Of a stretch of 64,000 bases of DNA, positions 8,820 through 16,949 are shown one piece after another; the first letter of the stretch is position 1; the number at the start of each line of letters is the position of its first letter. Source of the DNA: Ponticaulis profundi (GTDB lineage: Bacteria; Pseudomonadota; Alphaproteobacteria; Caulobacterales; Hyphomonadaceae). A program made the translations under genes and the position numbers. The DNA lies in the NCBI RefSeq assembly GCF_042659465.1, contig NZ_JBHSSW010000004.1:124001-188000 (forward strand), written 5' to 3'. The notes below the pieces were generated by a model. It was given only the letters and a program-made list of their open reading frames with translations, did not search any database and was not told the DNA's origin.

Positions 8820-9073
8820 TGATGTCTAACGAGCCTGAGTTTCCACGCCAGATGACGCCCGAAGAGGCGAAGGCACGCAGCAAGCGTAATGTCATCCTCG
8901 CCTTGGCCCTGGTCGCCTTTATGGCCATTGTGATGCTGATTACGATGACGCGTCTGAAATCCGGCGTTGCACGCAATCAGGACTGGGATGGTCAGGCCGG
9001 CGCCGAACAGGCTGCCACTGCGCCAGCTGAAACCGGGCAGGGCGATTCGGCGGCGGAGGCACCGGAATCATGA
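8819..9073 (+). CDS. Small single-helix membrane protein of the oxidase cluster (CoxF-like)
   Basis: This 84-residue protein has a charged N-terminus (MTPEEAKARSKRN), one membrane helix (about residues 24-44) and a Gln/Ala/Glu-rich tail. Alphaproteobacterial oxidase clusters commonly carry a gene of this shape between ctaB and ctaG, often called CoxF, and it is thought to help assembly. Starts at 8819 (TAATG overlap with ctaB) and 8822 are equally possible. It overlaps ctaG by ATGA. The function is inferred from position only. Confidence 0.65.
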   Translation: MMSNEPEFPRQMTPEEAKARSKRNVILALALVAFMAIVMLITMTRLKSGVARNQDWDGQAGAEQAATAPAETGQGDSAAEAPES

Positions 9074-9630
9074 GAAAGTCATGGATCGCAGGCGGATTCG
9101 CAACGATTGCTGTTGGAATGCTTGGCCTCGCATTCGCGTCCAAGCCGCTTTACGATACCTTTTGCCGGGTGACGGGGTTCGGCGGAACGACCCGCGAAGC
9201 AACCGAGCGTCCGGACAAAGTGCTCGATCGTGAAATCAATGTTCGTTTCGACGCGAATGTCACCGATGTGCCCTTCCAGTTTCGCCCGGTCGAACGAATG
9301 GTCACCACCAAGGTGGGTGAGAGCAATCTCGTTCTTTATGAGCTGACAAACACGTCCGACAAGCCTGTCAAAGCGATTGCGTCCTACAATGTCGCGCCGT
9401 TCAAGACAGGACCTTATTTCACAAAACTCGAATGTTTCTGTTTCACCGAACAGGAGTTTGCACCTGGTGAAACCGTCAAGCTGCCCGTTATCTTCTTTGT
9501 AAATCCTCTGATTGATGAAGAGCGGCAGTTGGACGATGTGCAGACAATTACGCTATCTTATACCTTCTACAGGGCAAAAGATGACAAACAGGAGCTTGCA
9601 TCTTTTGGCGATTTGGGCTCTGAACACTAG
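9070..9630 (+). CDS. ctaG: Cytochrome c oxidase assembly protein CtaG/Cox11
   Basis: This 186-residue protein is anchored by one N-terminal helix, with a periplasmic immunoglobulin-like domain. The copper motif CFCF (C122 and C124) lies in LECFCFTEQ. It delivers copper to the CuB site of subunit I. The LYDTFCRVTGFGGTT segment after the helix is the family signature. It overlaps the preceding small gene by ATGA and sits 43 bases upstream of ctaE, consistent with a ctaB-coxF-ctaG-ctaE operon. Confidence 0.95.
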   Translation: MRKSWIAGGFATIAVGMLGLAFASKPLYDTFCRVTGFGGTTREATERPDKVLDREINVRFDANVTDVPFQFRPVERMVTTKVGESNLVLYELTNTSDKPVKAIASYNVAPFKTGPYFTKLECFCFTEQEFAPGETVKLPVIFFVNPLIDEERQLDDVQTITLSYTFYRAKDDKQELASFGDLGSEH

Positions 9631-9673
9631 CAAACGTTTCAAGCGTTCGTGCGAAAGATACTAGGGGAATTCC

Positions 9674-10594
9674 ATGGCGCACGCCGAAGTCAAACACGAT
9701 TATCACCTGGTCGATCCGTCACCATGGCCATTGCTTGCGTCACTTGGCGTTTTTCTCTTGGCGCTTGGCGGCGTGGTCTTCATGAAAGGTCTCGCGCCGG
9801 TTGCTGACGGCTCGGACCTGAGCTTCTTCTCTTACATGGGCAGCGTTTTCTTCTCGGTTGGAAAGCCGTGGATCCTGCTGCTCGGTTTCGTTGTCATTCT
9901 CTGGGTCATGTTTGGCTGGTGGGGTGACGTGATCAAGGAAAGCCGCGCTGGCGATCACACGCCTGTGGTTCAGATTGGTCTGCGTTATGGCATGGTTCTG
10001 TTCATTGCTTCAGAAGTCATGTTCTTCGTGGCCTGGTTCTGGTCTTTCTTTGAAATGGCGATCTTCCACACATCGCGTGCTGGTGGCACATGGGATTCTG
10101 CGAACCCATTGTTTGAAGGTCTGACCGGTTGGGCCAACTGGCCGCCTCCTGGCATCGAAACATTCGACCCATTCCACCTGCCGCTGATCAACACACTGAT
10201 CCTGCTGCTGTCTGGTACAACGGTAACATGGGCGCACCACGCGCTTCAGCATGATGACCGCTCCGGCGCTCGTAACGGCCTGTTCCTCACTGTGATCCTC
10301 GGCGTTATCTTCTCATTCGTTCAGGCGTATGAGTATTCGATGGCACCGTTCTCCTTTGACGGTTCGCTGTATGGCGCGAGCTTCTTCATGGCGACCGGCT
10401 TCCACGGCGCGCACGTTCTGATCGGTACGATCTTCCTGGCTGTGTGTCTCATCCGCCTGATGGCTGGACAGATGACACCGAAGAAGCATTTCGGTCTCGA
10501 AGCTGCAGCCTGGTACTGGCACTTTGTCGACGTGGTCTGGCTGTTCCTGTTCGCGTTCGTCTATGTGACACCGAAGCTGGTGCTCGGCGCTTAA
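9674..10594 (+). CDS. ctaE: Cytochrome c oxidase subunit III
   Basis: This 306-residue protein has seven predicted helices. Family landmarks include the N-terminal YHLVDPSPWPL, the central GLRYGMVLFIASEVMFFVAWFW region, with the conserved Glu thought to lie near the D-channel, and the final AAAWYWHFVDVVWLFLF. Subunit III stabilises subunit I during turnover. A good ribosome-binding site (AGGGGAATTCC) precedes ATG. A strong terminator follows, so the distal surf1 gene may be read separately. Confidence 0.97.
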   Translation: MAHAEVKHDYHLVDPSPWPLLASLGVFLLALGGVVFMKGLAPVADGSDLSFFSYMGSVFFSVGKPWILLLGFVVILWVMFGWWGDVIKESRAGDHTPVVQIGLRYGMVLFIASEVMFFVAWFWSFFEMAIFHTSRAGGTWDSANPLFEGLTGWANWPPPGIETFDPFHLPLINTLILLLSGTTVTWAHHALQHDDRSGARNGLFLTVILGVIFSFVQAYEYSMAPFSFDGSLYGASFFMATGFHGAHVLIGTIFLAVCLIRLMAGQMTPKKHFGLEAAAWYWHFVDVVWLFLFAFVYVTPKLVLGA

Positions 10595-10618
10595 CGTTCG
10601 CGCTGACAAGTTTTCTGC

Positions 10619-10646
10619 AAAAGGCCTGTCCTCGGACAGGCCTTTT
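10619..10646 (+). terminator. Rho-independent terminator after ctaE
   Basis: AAAAGGCCTGT and ACAGGCCTTTT form a near-perfect inverted repeat 25 bases past the ctaE stop, with the T-run included. Confidence 0.85.
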
Positions 10647-10681
10647 CTGTATTCAGGGCCGAAGTTTGAAAGAGGCGTTTC

Positions 10682-11407
10682 ATGACCTTCCGTCCCATGC
10701 CGATCATGTCTGTCCTTGCGGTACTCGGCCTTGCGATCCTGATCTGGCTCGGCTCCTGGCAATGGGTGCGCTATCAGGAAAAGCTGAACATGCCCGAACA
10801 GCTGGCTGAAAGCGCGTTTGTGCAGGTCAGGGGTGAGGCGCAGGGCGCGCAACTTCAGTATGTCTACACCACATTCAGTGGCGAGGCTCTGTGGCGGGTC
10901 TTTCAGGCCGTCGATGGGTGCTATCAGGGCGACGGAGCAGATGAGGTGTGCGACGCGCCTCTGTTTGTCGATATCGGTTTTCTGAGCACGCTGCGTCCGG
11001 AAGAAGAAGCGTTCGAACCGGAAGCCGTGTCACCAAATGGCGCCGACTATGTCATTGCCAGTGAAGGCCGAGGCGGTTTGTTTGGTGCGTCGGACGAACC
11101 GGACGCCGGGATCTGGTACAAGGCGAGCGCGCCGGCCATGGCATCCGCTCTGGGACTGGCAGGTGCAGAACAGGCGGTTCTGCTCGAGCCGGAACGTATC
11201 GAGATATTCCGTCAGAGTGAGACAGGTTTTCGCCCTGCGACGAGCGTTGAGAACCCTTTTGCCAATCCGGCAAAGGTGGATGATCTGCCGCCTGCGCGTC
11301 ATCTGGGCTATGCTCTGACGTGGTTTGGGCTGGCGATGACGCTGATTGGCGTGTATCTCGCCTTTCATATATCAACGGGGCGGCTGGGTTTTGGCCGCAA
11401 GCGCTAG
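10682..11407 (+). CDS. SURF1 family oxidase assembly protein
   Basis: This 241-residue protein has an N-terminal helix (about residues 9-24) ending LGSWQWVRYQEK, the SURF1 signature, and a C-terminal helix preceded by RHLGYALTWFGLAMTL. SURF1 proteins help insert heme a into oxidase subunit I. The position after ctaE is the usual one in alphaproteobacteria. The DUF983 gene often found between them is absent. Ribosome-binding site GAAAGAGG precedes ATG 10682. Confidence 0.9.
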   Translation: MTFRPMPIMSVLAVLGLAILIWLGSWQWVRYQEKLNMPEQLAESAFVQVRGEAQGAQLQYVYTTFSGEALWRVFQAVDGCYQGDGADEVCDAPLFVDIGFLSTLRPEEEAFEPEAVSPNGADYVIASEGRGGLFGASDEPDAGIWYKASAPAMASALGLAGAEQAVLLEPERIEIFRQSETGFRPATSVENPFANPAKVDDLPPARHLGYALTWFGLAMTLIGVYLAFHISTGRLGFGRKR

Positions 11408-11433
11408 AAATACAAAGGGTAGGGCCTGACACC

Positions 11434-12819
11434 ATGCAGTATATGTCCACACGTGGTGATACGAAGACGGTAAGTTTCGCAGATGCATGTCTGGCGGGGC
11501 TCGCACCCGATGGCGGGCTCTACACGCCAGTTGAGTACCCAAAGCTTGCGCCAGCATCCGGTAAGGAAAGCTATACCGATATTGCGACCCGTGTGCTCTC
11601 GGCCTTTGCAGGCGATTCGATCTCGGAAGCAGATGTGCAGACGCTTGTCGCAAAAGCCTATGCGAGCTTTGCCCATCAGTCCGTGACGCCGCTTTCAGAA
11701 ATCGGTCCGGACCAGTGGCTGCTGGAACTGCATCATGGTCCAACGCTGGCCTTCAAGGATGTCGCGATGCAGATCATCGCGCAATTCTATGATCACTTGC
11801 TGGCAGAGCGCGGACAGCGACTAACGGTGTTGTGTGCCACGTCAGGTGATACGGGCGGCGCGGCGGCTGCGGCTTTTGCCGGGCTGGAATCTGTGGATGT
11901 TTTCATTCTGCATCCGCATGAACGCATTTCGCCGATCCAGCGTCGCTTCATGACATCGACGGGCGCAAGCAATGTGCACAATTTCGCGCTCGATGGTGAT
12001 TTCGACGAATCACAGGCGATTGTGAAAGCGCTGTTTGCTGATCAGACATTCCGTCAGGATGTGCGCCTTTCGGGTGTGAACTCCATCAACTGGACTCGGA
12101 TTGCGGCTCAGTCTGTTTATTTTGCAACGGCGCAGGCGGCCTTGGGAAGCGAGCGCAAACTGCGTTTTGTCGTACCGACCGGGAATTTCGGCGATGCGCT
12201 GGCGGCCTATGTCGCTGCGCGCTGTGGTCTGCTGAATGGGCTGGAAATCGTCTCGGCCGTCAATGCGAACCGCACCATGGTTGATCTGATGGAGACTGGA
12301 AAGCTCAGTAAGCGTGCGGCGCATGCAACCCATAGCCCGGCTATGGATATTGCCTTGCCAAGCAATGCCGAACGTCTGCTCTTTGAGGTGATGCAGCGCG
12401 ATACCGATCAGCTTCGCAACTTTTACAACCAGTTCGCTCAATCCGGTGCAGCAGAACTGAGTGATCAGGCGCGCGGCGCGCTGGGCTGTGTAGGCGTCAA
12501 AGCGGTCAGCATTGATGATGGCGAGACCGAAGCGGAGATGAAACGTCTCTATCAGGAAACCGGAACGCTGCAGTGCCCGCATACGGCGGTCGGAACAGCG
12601 GCGGCGCGGGCAACGCGGGATGCGTCTGCTGACAGCGTTGATGTGATCCTGTCCACGGCTCATGCTGCGAAGTTCCCGGAAACGGTTGAGGCCATTACCG
12701 GGCATACACCGGCGCTGCCGGAACGAAGCGAATCCTGGCTTGCGCGTGACGAAGTGTTTGAGCGTCTTCCATCTGACCTCAACGCGGTTCGTGAAGCCAT
12801 TCGCGAGCGCGTTTCCTGA
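11434..12819 (+). CDS. thrC: Threonine synthase
   Basis: This 461-residue PLP enzyme converts O-phosphohomoserine to threonine. The N-terminal STRGDTKTVSFADACLAGLA and DGGLYTP are the family opening. The PLP lysine lies in GPTLAFKDVAMQ, and the glycine-rich phosphate loop in CATSGDTGGAAAAA. The frame stays open further upstream, inside surf1, but ATG 11434 behind AGGGTAGGG is the sensible start (ATG 11443 is possible). It lies 26 bases after surf1. thrB is found 7 kb away, not adjacent. Confidence 0.95.
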   Translation: MQYMSTRGDTKTVSFADACLAGLAPDGGLYTPVEYPKLAPASGKESYTDIATRVLSAFAGDSISEADVQTLVAKAYASFAHQSVTPLSEIGPDQWLLELHHGPTLAFKDVAMQIIAQFYDHLLAERGQRLTVLCATSGDTGGAAAAAFAGLESVDVFILHPHERISPIQRRFMTSTGASNVHNFALDGDFDESQAIVKALFADQTFRQDVRLSGVNSINWTRIAAQSVYFATAQAALGSERKLRFVVPTGNFGDALAAYVAARCGLLNGLEIVSAVNANRTMVDLMETGKLSKRAAHATHSPAMDIALPSNAERLLFEVMQRDTDQLRNFYNQFAQSGAAELSDQARGALGCVGVKAVSIDDGETEAEMKRLYQETGTLQCPHTAVGTAAARATRDASADSVDVILSTAHAAKFPETVEAITGHTPALPERSESWLARDEVFERLPSDLNAVREAIRERVS

Positions 12820-12829
12820 GCGCCATGCC

Positions 12830-13441
12830 ATGCTGACACGTTTCATAGGGCGACAGAGTTTCCGGCTGGATCTGCCGGACGCTGATTTTTACATCAGGCT
12901 GCCCCTTATGGAAGATTTCGAGTCCTGGCGTTCCTGTCGGCTGCGCAATACCGATCATTTACAGCCTTTTGAACCAACCTGGTCTGCGACAGCGCATTCG
13001 CGAACGAGCTTTCGCAACCATGTTCGCCGCGCGCAGAATGAGCTTCTGATTGATCGCGGGGCAAGCCTGTTCTTGATCGAGAAAGATGGCGGCGAGGTGA
13101 TTGGCGGAATCAATCTGCGCAATATCCGCCGGAGTTCTGCGCAAATGGGCACGCTCGGCTATTGGATGAGCTCAGAATATGGCGGCGCAGGGCGCATGAA
13201 GCGTGCGGTCGGGCGCCTCGTGCAGTTCGGCTTTGAAGACTATAATCTTCACCGGATTGAAGCCGCCTGTGTGCCGGAGAACAAAGCGTCTGCGGCCATA
13301 TTGCTTGGAAACGGGTTTGAGGAGGAAGGCTTCGCCAAAGCCTATCTGCGGATAAACGGAAGCTGGCGTGACCACCGTCTGTTTGCCATTCTGCGGCCAG
13401 ATGATATGCCCATGCAGGACGTATCGACCTTCAGATTTTAA
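12830..13441 (+). CDS. GNAT acetyltransferase (RimJ/RimL-like)
   Basis: This 203-residue protein has the RimJ/RimL-type GNAT layout: an N-terminal FYIRLPLMEDFESW strand-helix, then GGINLRNI and TLGYWMSSEYGGAGRMKRAV. The acetyl-CoA pyrophosphate loop is represented by EYGGAGRM rather than the strict Q/R-x-x-G-x-G/A. The C-terminal HRIEAACVPENKASAAILLGNGFEEEG block is typical. It may acetylate a ribosomal or other protein N-terminus; the substrate is unknown. ATG lies 11 bases after thrC, so probably cotranscribed. Confidence 0.85.
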   Translation: MLTRFIGRQSFRLDLPDADFYIRLPLMEDFESWRSCRLRNTDHLQPFEPTWSATAHSRTSFRNHVRRAQNELLIDRGASLFLIEKDGGEVIGGINLRNIRRSSAQMGTLGYWMSSEYGGAGRMKRAVGRLVQFGFEDYNLHRIEAACVPENKASAAILLGNGFEEEGFAKAYLRINGSWRDHRLFAILRPDDMPMQDVSTFRF

Positions 13442-13526
13442 AGAACCTGCCGCGACGATAGCTCTGGTCTTCCTTAACGGCAGTCTCTCTACATTCCACG
13501 TCAGATAACAAAGGTTCGGAGGAGAC

Positions 13527-14333
13527 ATGCCGAACCGACAGAAACAGGCGGGAAACATGACGGACTATCCACTACCTTACGCATCTCAGGATCTGACAGG
13601 ACAGGTCGCACTCGTGACGGGCGCAACGTCCGGCCTTGGCTGGCGCTTTTCTCAGGTGCTGGCAAATGCGGGCGCGAAAGTTGTTGTCGGGGGGCGTCGC
13701 AAAGAGCGTCTGGATGAGCTTGTTGCCCTGATTCAGAAAAATGGCGGTGAAGCCGCTGCGGCGACCGTGGATATGACCGATAGTGAGAGCATTATCGGTT
13801 TCGTCGAAGCAGGTGACAAGGCGTTCGGGACCCCAACCATTCTTGTGAACAATGCCGGAATTCCAGATGCGCAGCGGGCGACGAAGATGCCGATCGATCT
13901 GATTGATCGTGTGTTTGACACCAACCTGCGCGGCCCATTTGTGCTGGCAACAGAAGTCGCGCGCCGTCTGATGGATGCGAAGAAGCCTGGGCGCATGGTG
14001 AACATTTCGAGTGCGGCTGCTTTCCTCTATTCCGGAGAAGGAGCGGCGCTGTATTCGGTGACGAAAGCGGGCATTGTCCGCATGACCGAAGCGCTGGCCG
14101 TCGAGTGGGCGCGCTTCAACATCAATGTGAATGCGATTGCGCCGGGTGCCTTCCAGTCCGAGATGATGGACGGTATGCTGGAACGCGTTGGTGACATTTC
14201 GAAGGGCATGCCGCGCAAGCGGATTTGCGACCCGGCACTGCTAGACAGTTCCTTGCTGTTCCTGTGTTCATCAGCGTCAGAGGCGGTCACCGGAACCGTC
14301 ATCCGCGCAGATGATGGCCAAAATCCAAGATAA
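13527..14333 (+). CDS. Short-chain dehydrogenase/reductase
   Basis: This 268-residue classical SDR has the cofactor loop TGATSGLG (residues 31-38), NNAG (108-111), active-site Ser161/162 in NISSAAAF, and the catalytic Tyr176 and Lys180 (YSVTK). GGRRKERLD after strand 2 suggests NADP(H) preference. GGAGGAG stands just before ATG 13527; an internal ATG at 13557 would give a protein ten residues shorter. The substrate is unknown. Such enzymes are annotated as 3-ketoacyl reductase-like or as acting on sugars and steroids. The gene is separated from its neighbours by short gaps. Confidence 0.9.
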   Translation: MPNRQKQAGNMTDYPLPYASQDLTGQVALVTGATSGLGWRFSQVLANAGAKVVVGGRRKERLDELVALIQKNGGEAAAATVDMTDSESIIGFVEAGDKAFGTPTILVNNAGIPDAQRATKMPIDLIDRVFDTNLRGPFVLATEVARRLMDAKKPGRMVNISSAAAFLYSGEGAALYSVTKAGIVRMTEALAVEWARFNINVNAIAPGAFQSEMMDGMLERVGDISKGMPRKRICDPALLDSSLLFLCSSASEAVTGTVIRADDGQNPR

Positions 14334-14402
14334 GCTGGCTCGAGAACCCTGAAACTGAGTTTGCAGGTGATTTTCCTGTTCTGAGGCGATAGCATCCGGG
14401 GA

Positions 14403-15509
14403 ATGAATCAACCCCAATCGCCTCAGATCAGATTCGACAAAGCCCTGGAAGCGGCTGGCGTATGCGTTTGGGAGTGGAAGCAACAGGGCGCGCGCCTGTC
14501 TCTGCGCGCGCGCGGAAACGTGTTGCCGGAACTGACGGGTGACTGGAAGCTGGCGGACTTTCTGTCGGTTCTGGACGGTTTGTCTGCCGGAGAGCTGACA
14601 GAGCTTCTGACCAATCCGCCTCACGAGAAACCGGATATCAAAACCGTCCTGACGCTGGCCGATGGCAAGAAGCTTCAGGTGCTTGGCGGGTATCTGGCCG
14701 ATGGTCGCGCACGTGGATTGATCTATGCGCTCGATCACAGAAAGACCGTTGAACATGACGCGCGTGTTGAAGCGGTTTTTCAGCCCATCATTCGACTCGA
14801 AGATGGTGCGATTGCAGGGTTTGAAGCCCTGGCGCGCTGGCGCGCACCTGACGGCACGTTGAAATCGGCAGGTGAGTTAGAGGGCGCAGGTAGTTTGCTC
14901 TCCGGGCACGACCTTGCGCTGTCCATGCTGGAACAGGCGTCTGAGGCGCTCGCACGCTGGCGTGGGCGCTTTCCTGAGCTTGATCTGTTCATTCAGGTCA
15001 ATCTGTCCGGTGCCGATCTCTATCGTGGAGACGTGCTGGAAAAGGTGGGAGAGATCTGCCAATCCGATGCGTTTCCAGCCTCAGCGATCAAGCTGGAACT
15101 GACTGAACAGATGGCGTTGCGCGAGTTCGATGCGGGGATCGCCGCGGCTTCTGCGCTGCAGGCGTCCGGTGCCAGTCTGATTCTCGATGATTTCGGGTCC
15201 GGGCATTCCTCACTTGCCTGGCTGGCCGCAATTCCTGCCGCTGGTATCAAGCTTGATCCGCAGCTGACCCAGATGCGTGGCAAGCGCATTGATCTGGTGC
15301 TGGCAGGCATCGCGAAACTGGCGCGCAAGCTGGACCTGAGCATCACCGCAGAAGGCATAGAGGATTTCGAGCGCGTCGAGTTTCTGCGGAAAATCGGCTG
15401 CGACTATGTGCAGGGCTTTGCGTATGCGCGGCCTATGGAGGTTGAGGCGGCAGATCGTTTTCTGGTCAGCCAGTCGACGCTTGGCAACCTCACCACGACG
15501 GAAGACTGA
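14403..15509 (+). CDS. EAL-domain cyclic-di-GMP phosphodiesterase
   Basis: The 368 residues comprise an N-terminal region of about 115 residues that may be a degenerate PAS-like sensor, then an EAL domain. Catalytic elements look intact: FEALARW, the Asn in QVNLSG, Glu in KLELTEQ, the DDFGSG loop, Lys in GIKLDPQ, Glu in AEGIED and Gln in VQGFAYARP. It should therefore hydrolyse c-di-GMP in the cytoplasm; no GGDEF domain is present. Its TGA stop touches the yqgE stop on the other strand, with no base between. Confidence 0.9.
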   Translation: MNQPQSPQIRFDKALEAAGVCVWEWKQQGARLSLRARGNVLPELTGDWKLADFLSVLDGLSAGELTELLTNPPHEKPDIKTVLTLADGKKLQVLGGYLADGRARGLIYALDHRKTVEHDARVEAVFQPIIRLEDGAIAGFEALARWRAPDGTLKSAGELEGAGSLLSGHDLALSMLEQASEALARWRGRFPELDLFIQVNLSGADLYRGDVLEKVGEICQSDAFPASAIKLELTEQMALREFDAGIAAASALQASGASLILDDFGSGHSSLAWLAAIPAAGIKLDPQLTQMRGKRIDLVLAGIAKLARKLDLSITAEGIEDFERVEFLRKIGCDYVQGFAYARPMEVEAADRFLVSQSTLGNLTTTED

Positions 15510-16088
15510 TCAGGCGCTTCCGGCTGTCCCGATCTGAATCTGGGTTGAGGAAATGCCAAGCTTCTGAAGCGCTTTTTCCCATTTGTTGTCGAAGTCACAG
15601 TCAAAGATGATCTCATCATCTGCATCTGTGACGAGCCAGATATTTTCTTTCAGCTCGGCTTCCAGCTGATGCGGCCCCCAGCCTGAATAGCCAAGCGCCA
15701 GCCGACACTTTTTCGGGCACTCCTCAGAGGCAATTGCGTGGAGCACTTCCTTGGTCGCGGTCAGCCGGATGCCATCGGCTACGGGAATGGTGGCGCCAAT
15801 GCTCTCGAAATCCTCGGAGTGGAGGACGAAGCCCCGATCCTTTCCAACCGGACCGCCCAGAAGGATCGGGTCTGTCGGTGGATTTGCCTGAATCGGCACA
15901 TTCAGCTGATCGAGCAGTTCGGGGAGGGTGAGGTCCATCATTGTCCGGTTCAGAACAATGCCCATCGCATGTTCGTCATTATGCGCGCACAACAGGATCA
16001 CGGTACGCGAAAAGCGGTCGTCATCAATTCCGGGCATGGCAATCAGAATCTTGCCCGCCAGGCCTTCTTCATTTTCGAACTCATGCAT
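15510..16088 (-). CDS. YqgE/AlgH family protein (UPF0301)
   Basis: This 192-residue protein shows the UPF0301 pattern throughout: GLAGKILIAMPGIDDDRFSRTVILLCAHNDEHAMGI-type N-terminus, VLNRTM, LGGPVGKDRGFVLH and LGYSGWGPHQLEAE. The family is widespread, is thought to be a regulator in some gammaproteobacteria (AlgH), and has no proven biochemical activity. It is convergent with the EAL gene and abuts it. The 156-bp region upstream separates it from the divergent peroxiredoxin gene. Confidence 0.92.
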   Translation of the reverse strand: MHEFENEEGLAGKILIAMPGIDDDRFSRTVILLCAHNDEHAMGIVLNRTMMDLTLPELLDQLNVPIQANPPTDPILLGGPVGKDRGFVLHSEDFESIGATIPVADGIRLTATKEVLHAIASEECPKKCRLALGYSGWGPHQLEAELKENIWLVTDADDEIIFDCDFDNKWEKALQKLGISSTQIQIGTAGSA

Positions 16089-16244
16089 GCAGCTGCCCCT
16101 TTGTCTGACATGGTCTCGTGCTCGGCTGTCGAACGCAAGACTTGTTTGCAGCAGAATAAAGCCCTTTAGTGGGGTAACCCGATTGTGACTTGGCTTCGCT
16201 GACTATAGCTCGTTATTGGGAAATTCGGAATTGGGAGGTTTGAA

Positions 16245-16727
16245 ATGACGATTTCTGTTGGAGATAAACTGCCGGACGCAGTGTTTATGACCATGGGTGA
16301 ATCCGGCCCGGAGCCTGTGAAGTCGTCTGACTTCTTCGCGGGAAAGAAGGTTGCATTGTTCGCAGTACCAGGTGCCTTCACGCCGACCTGTTCTGCCAAG
16401 CACCTGCCAGGTTTCAAGGAGAAGGCTGGTGACCTGAAAGCGAAGGGCGTGGATACCATCGCCTGCACATCCGTGAACGATGTTTTCGTCATGGACGCCT
16501 GGGGCAAGGATCAGTCCGTCGGTGACGACATTGTCATGCTCGCAGACGGCAATGGTGGTTTTGCAAAACAGCTCGGTCTCGACATGGACGGGTCCGGTTT
16601 TGGCATGGGCACACGTTCGCGCCGCTATTCCATGATTGTGGATGATGGCGAGATCACTCAGCTGAATGTTGAGGAAGGCCCAAGCTTTGAGGTTTCCAGC
16701 GCTGACTACATGCTCGGCAAGCTCTAA
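16245..16727 (+). CDS. Peroxiredoxin of the Prx5 type
   Basis: This 160-residue protein has the peroxidatic Cys49 in PGAFTPTCS. It has the Prx5-subfamily features VPGAFTPTCS-x-x-HLPGF, NDVFVMDAWG and RSRRYSMIVDDG. It reduces hydrogen peroxide and alkyl hydroperoxides using a thiol donor such as glutaredoxin or glutathione. There is no fused glutaredoxin domain. It is cytoplasmic and monocistronic, with a good GGGAGG ribosome-binding site and its own terminator. Confidence 0.93.
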   Translation: MTISVGDKLPDAVFMTMGESGPEPVKSSDFFAGKKVALFAVPGAFTPTCSAKHLPGFKEKAGDLKAKGVDTIACTSVNDVFVMDAWGKDQSVGDDIVMLADGNGGFAKQLGLDMDGSGFGMGTRSRRYSMIVDDGEITQLNVEEGPSFEVSSADYMLGKL

Positions 16728-16750
16728 AAGCCCGACACATATGAAACATG

Positions 16751-16775
16751 AAACCCGGTCAGCACCCGCTGGTCG
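16751..16775 (+). terminator. Rho-independent terminator after the peroxiredoxin gene
   Basis: AAACCCG and CGGGTTT, with an inner CAGC/GCTG pairing, are followed by TTTTCTTT, 23 bases past the stop. Confidence 0.8.
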
Positions 16776-16810
16776 GGTTTTTCTTTGTCACTTCCTGCCA
16801 GACTGAAACT

Positions 16811-16937
16811 GGCGCATAAGAGATTGTAACAAAGTGGCGCCATTATGCGCCCTTGTCGGGTGGGTTTTCCGTTTTGCAATCTGCACTTATTGAAAAGCAA
16901 TAAGAAAACCTTACATATAGTTCATGTTATACATGAA
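16811..16937 (+). promoter_or_regulatory. Structured leader region of the stomatin/NfeD operon
   Basis: Three perfect inverted repeats follow one another: GGCGCATAA/TTATGCGCC (16811-16819 with 16843-16851, enclosing the palindrome TGGCGCCA), CTTATTG/CAATAAG (16886-16892 with 16898-16904), and TTCATGT/ACATGAA (16921-16937, 3-base spacer). The last ends 12 bases before the start codon and touches the ribosome-binding site AAGGGGAG. They may be operators or RNA hairpins; I recognise no known motif. Confidence 0.45.
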
Positions 16938-16949
16938 GGGGAGTTGCAT

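Noticed and set aside
11320..11433. N-terminal extension of thrC inside surf1
   Set aside because: The extra residues are surf1 codons read in another frame. The conserved ThrC N-terminus begins after ATG 11434.
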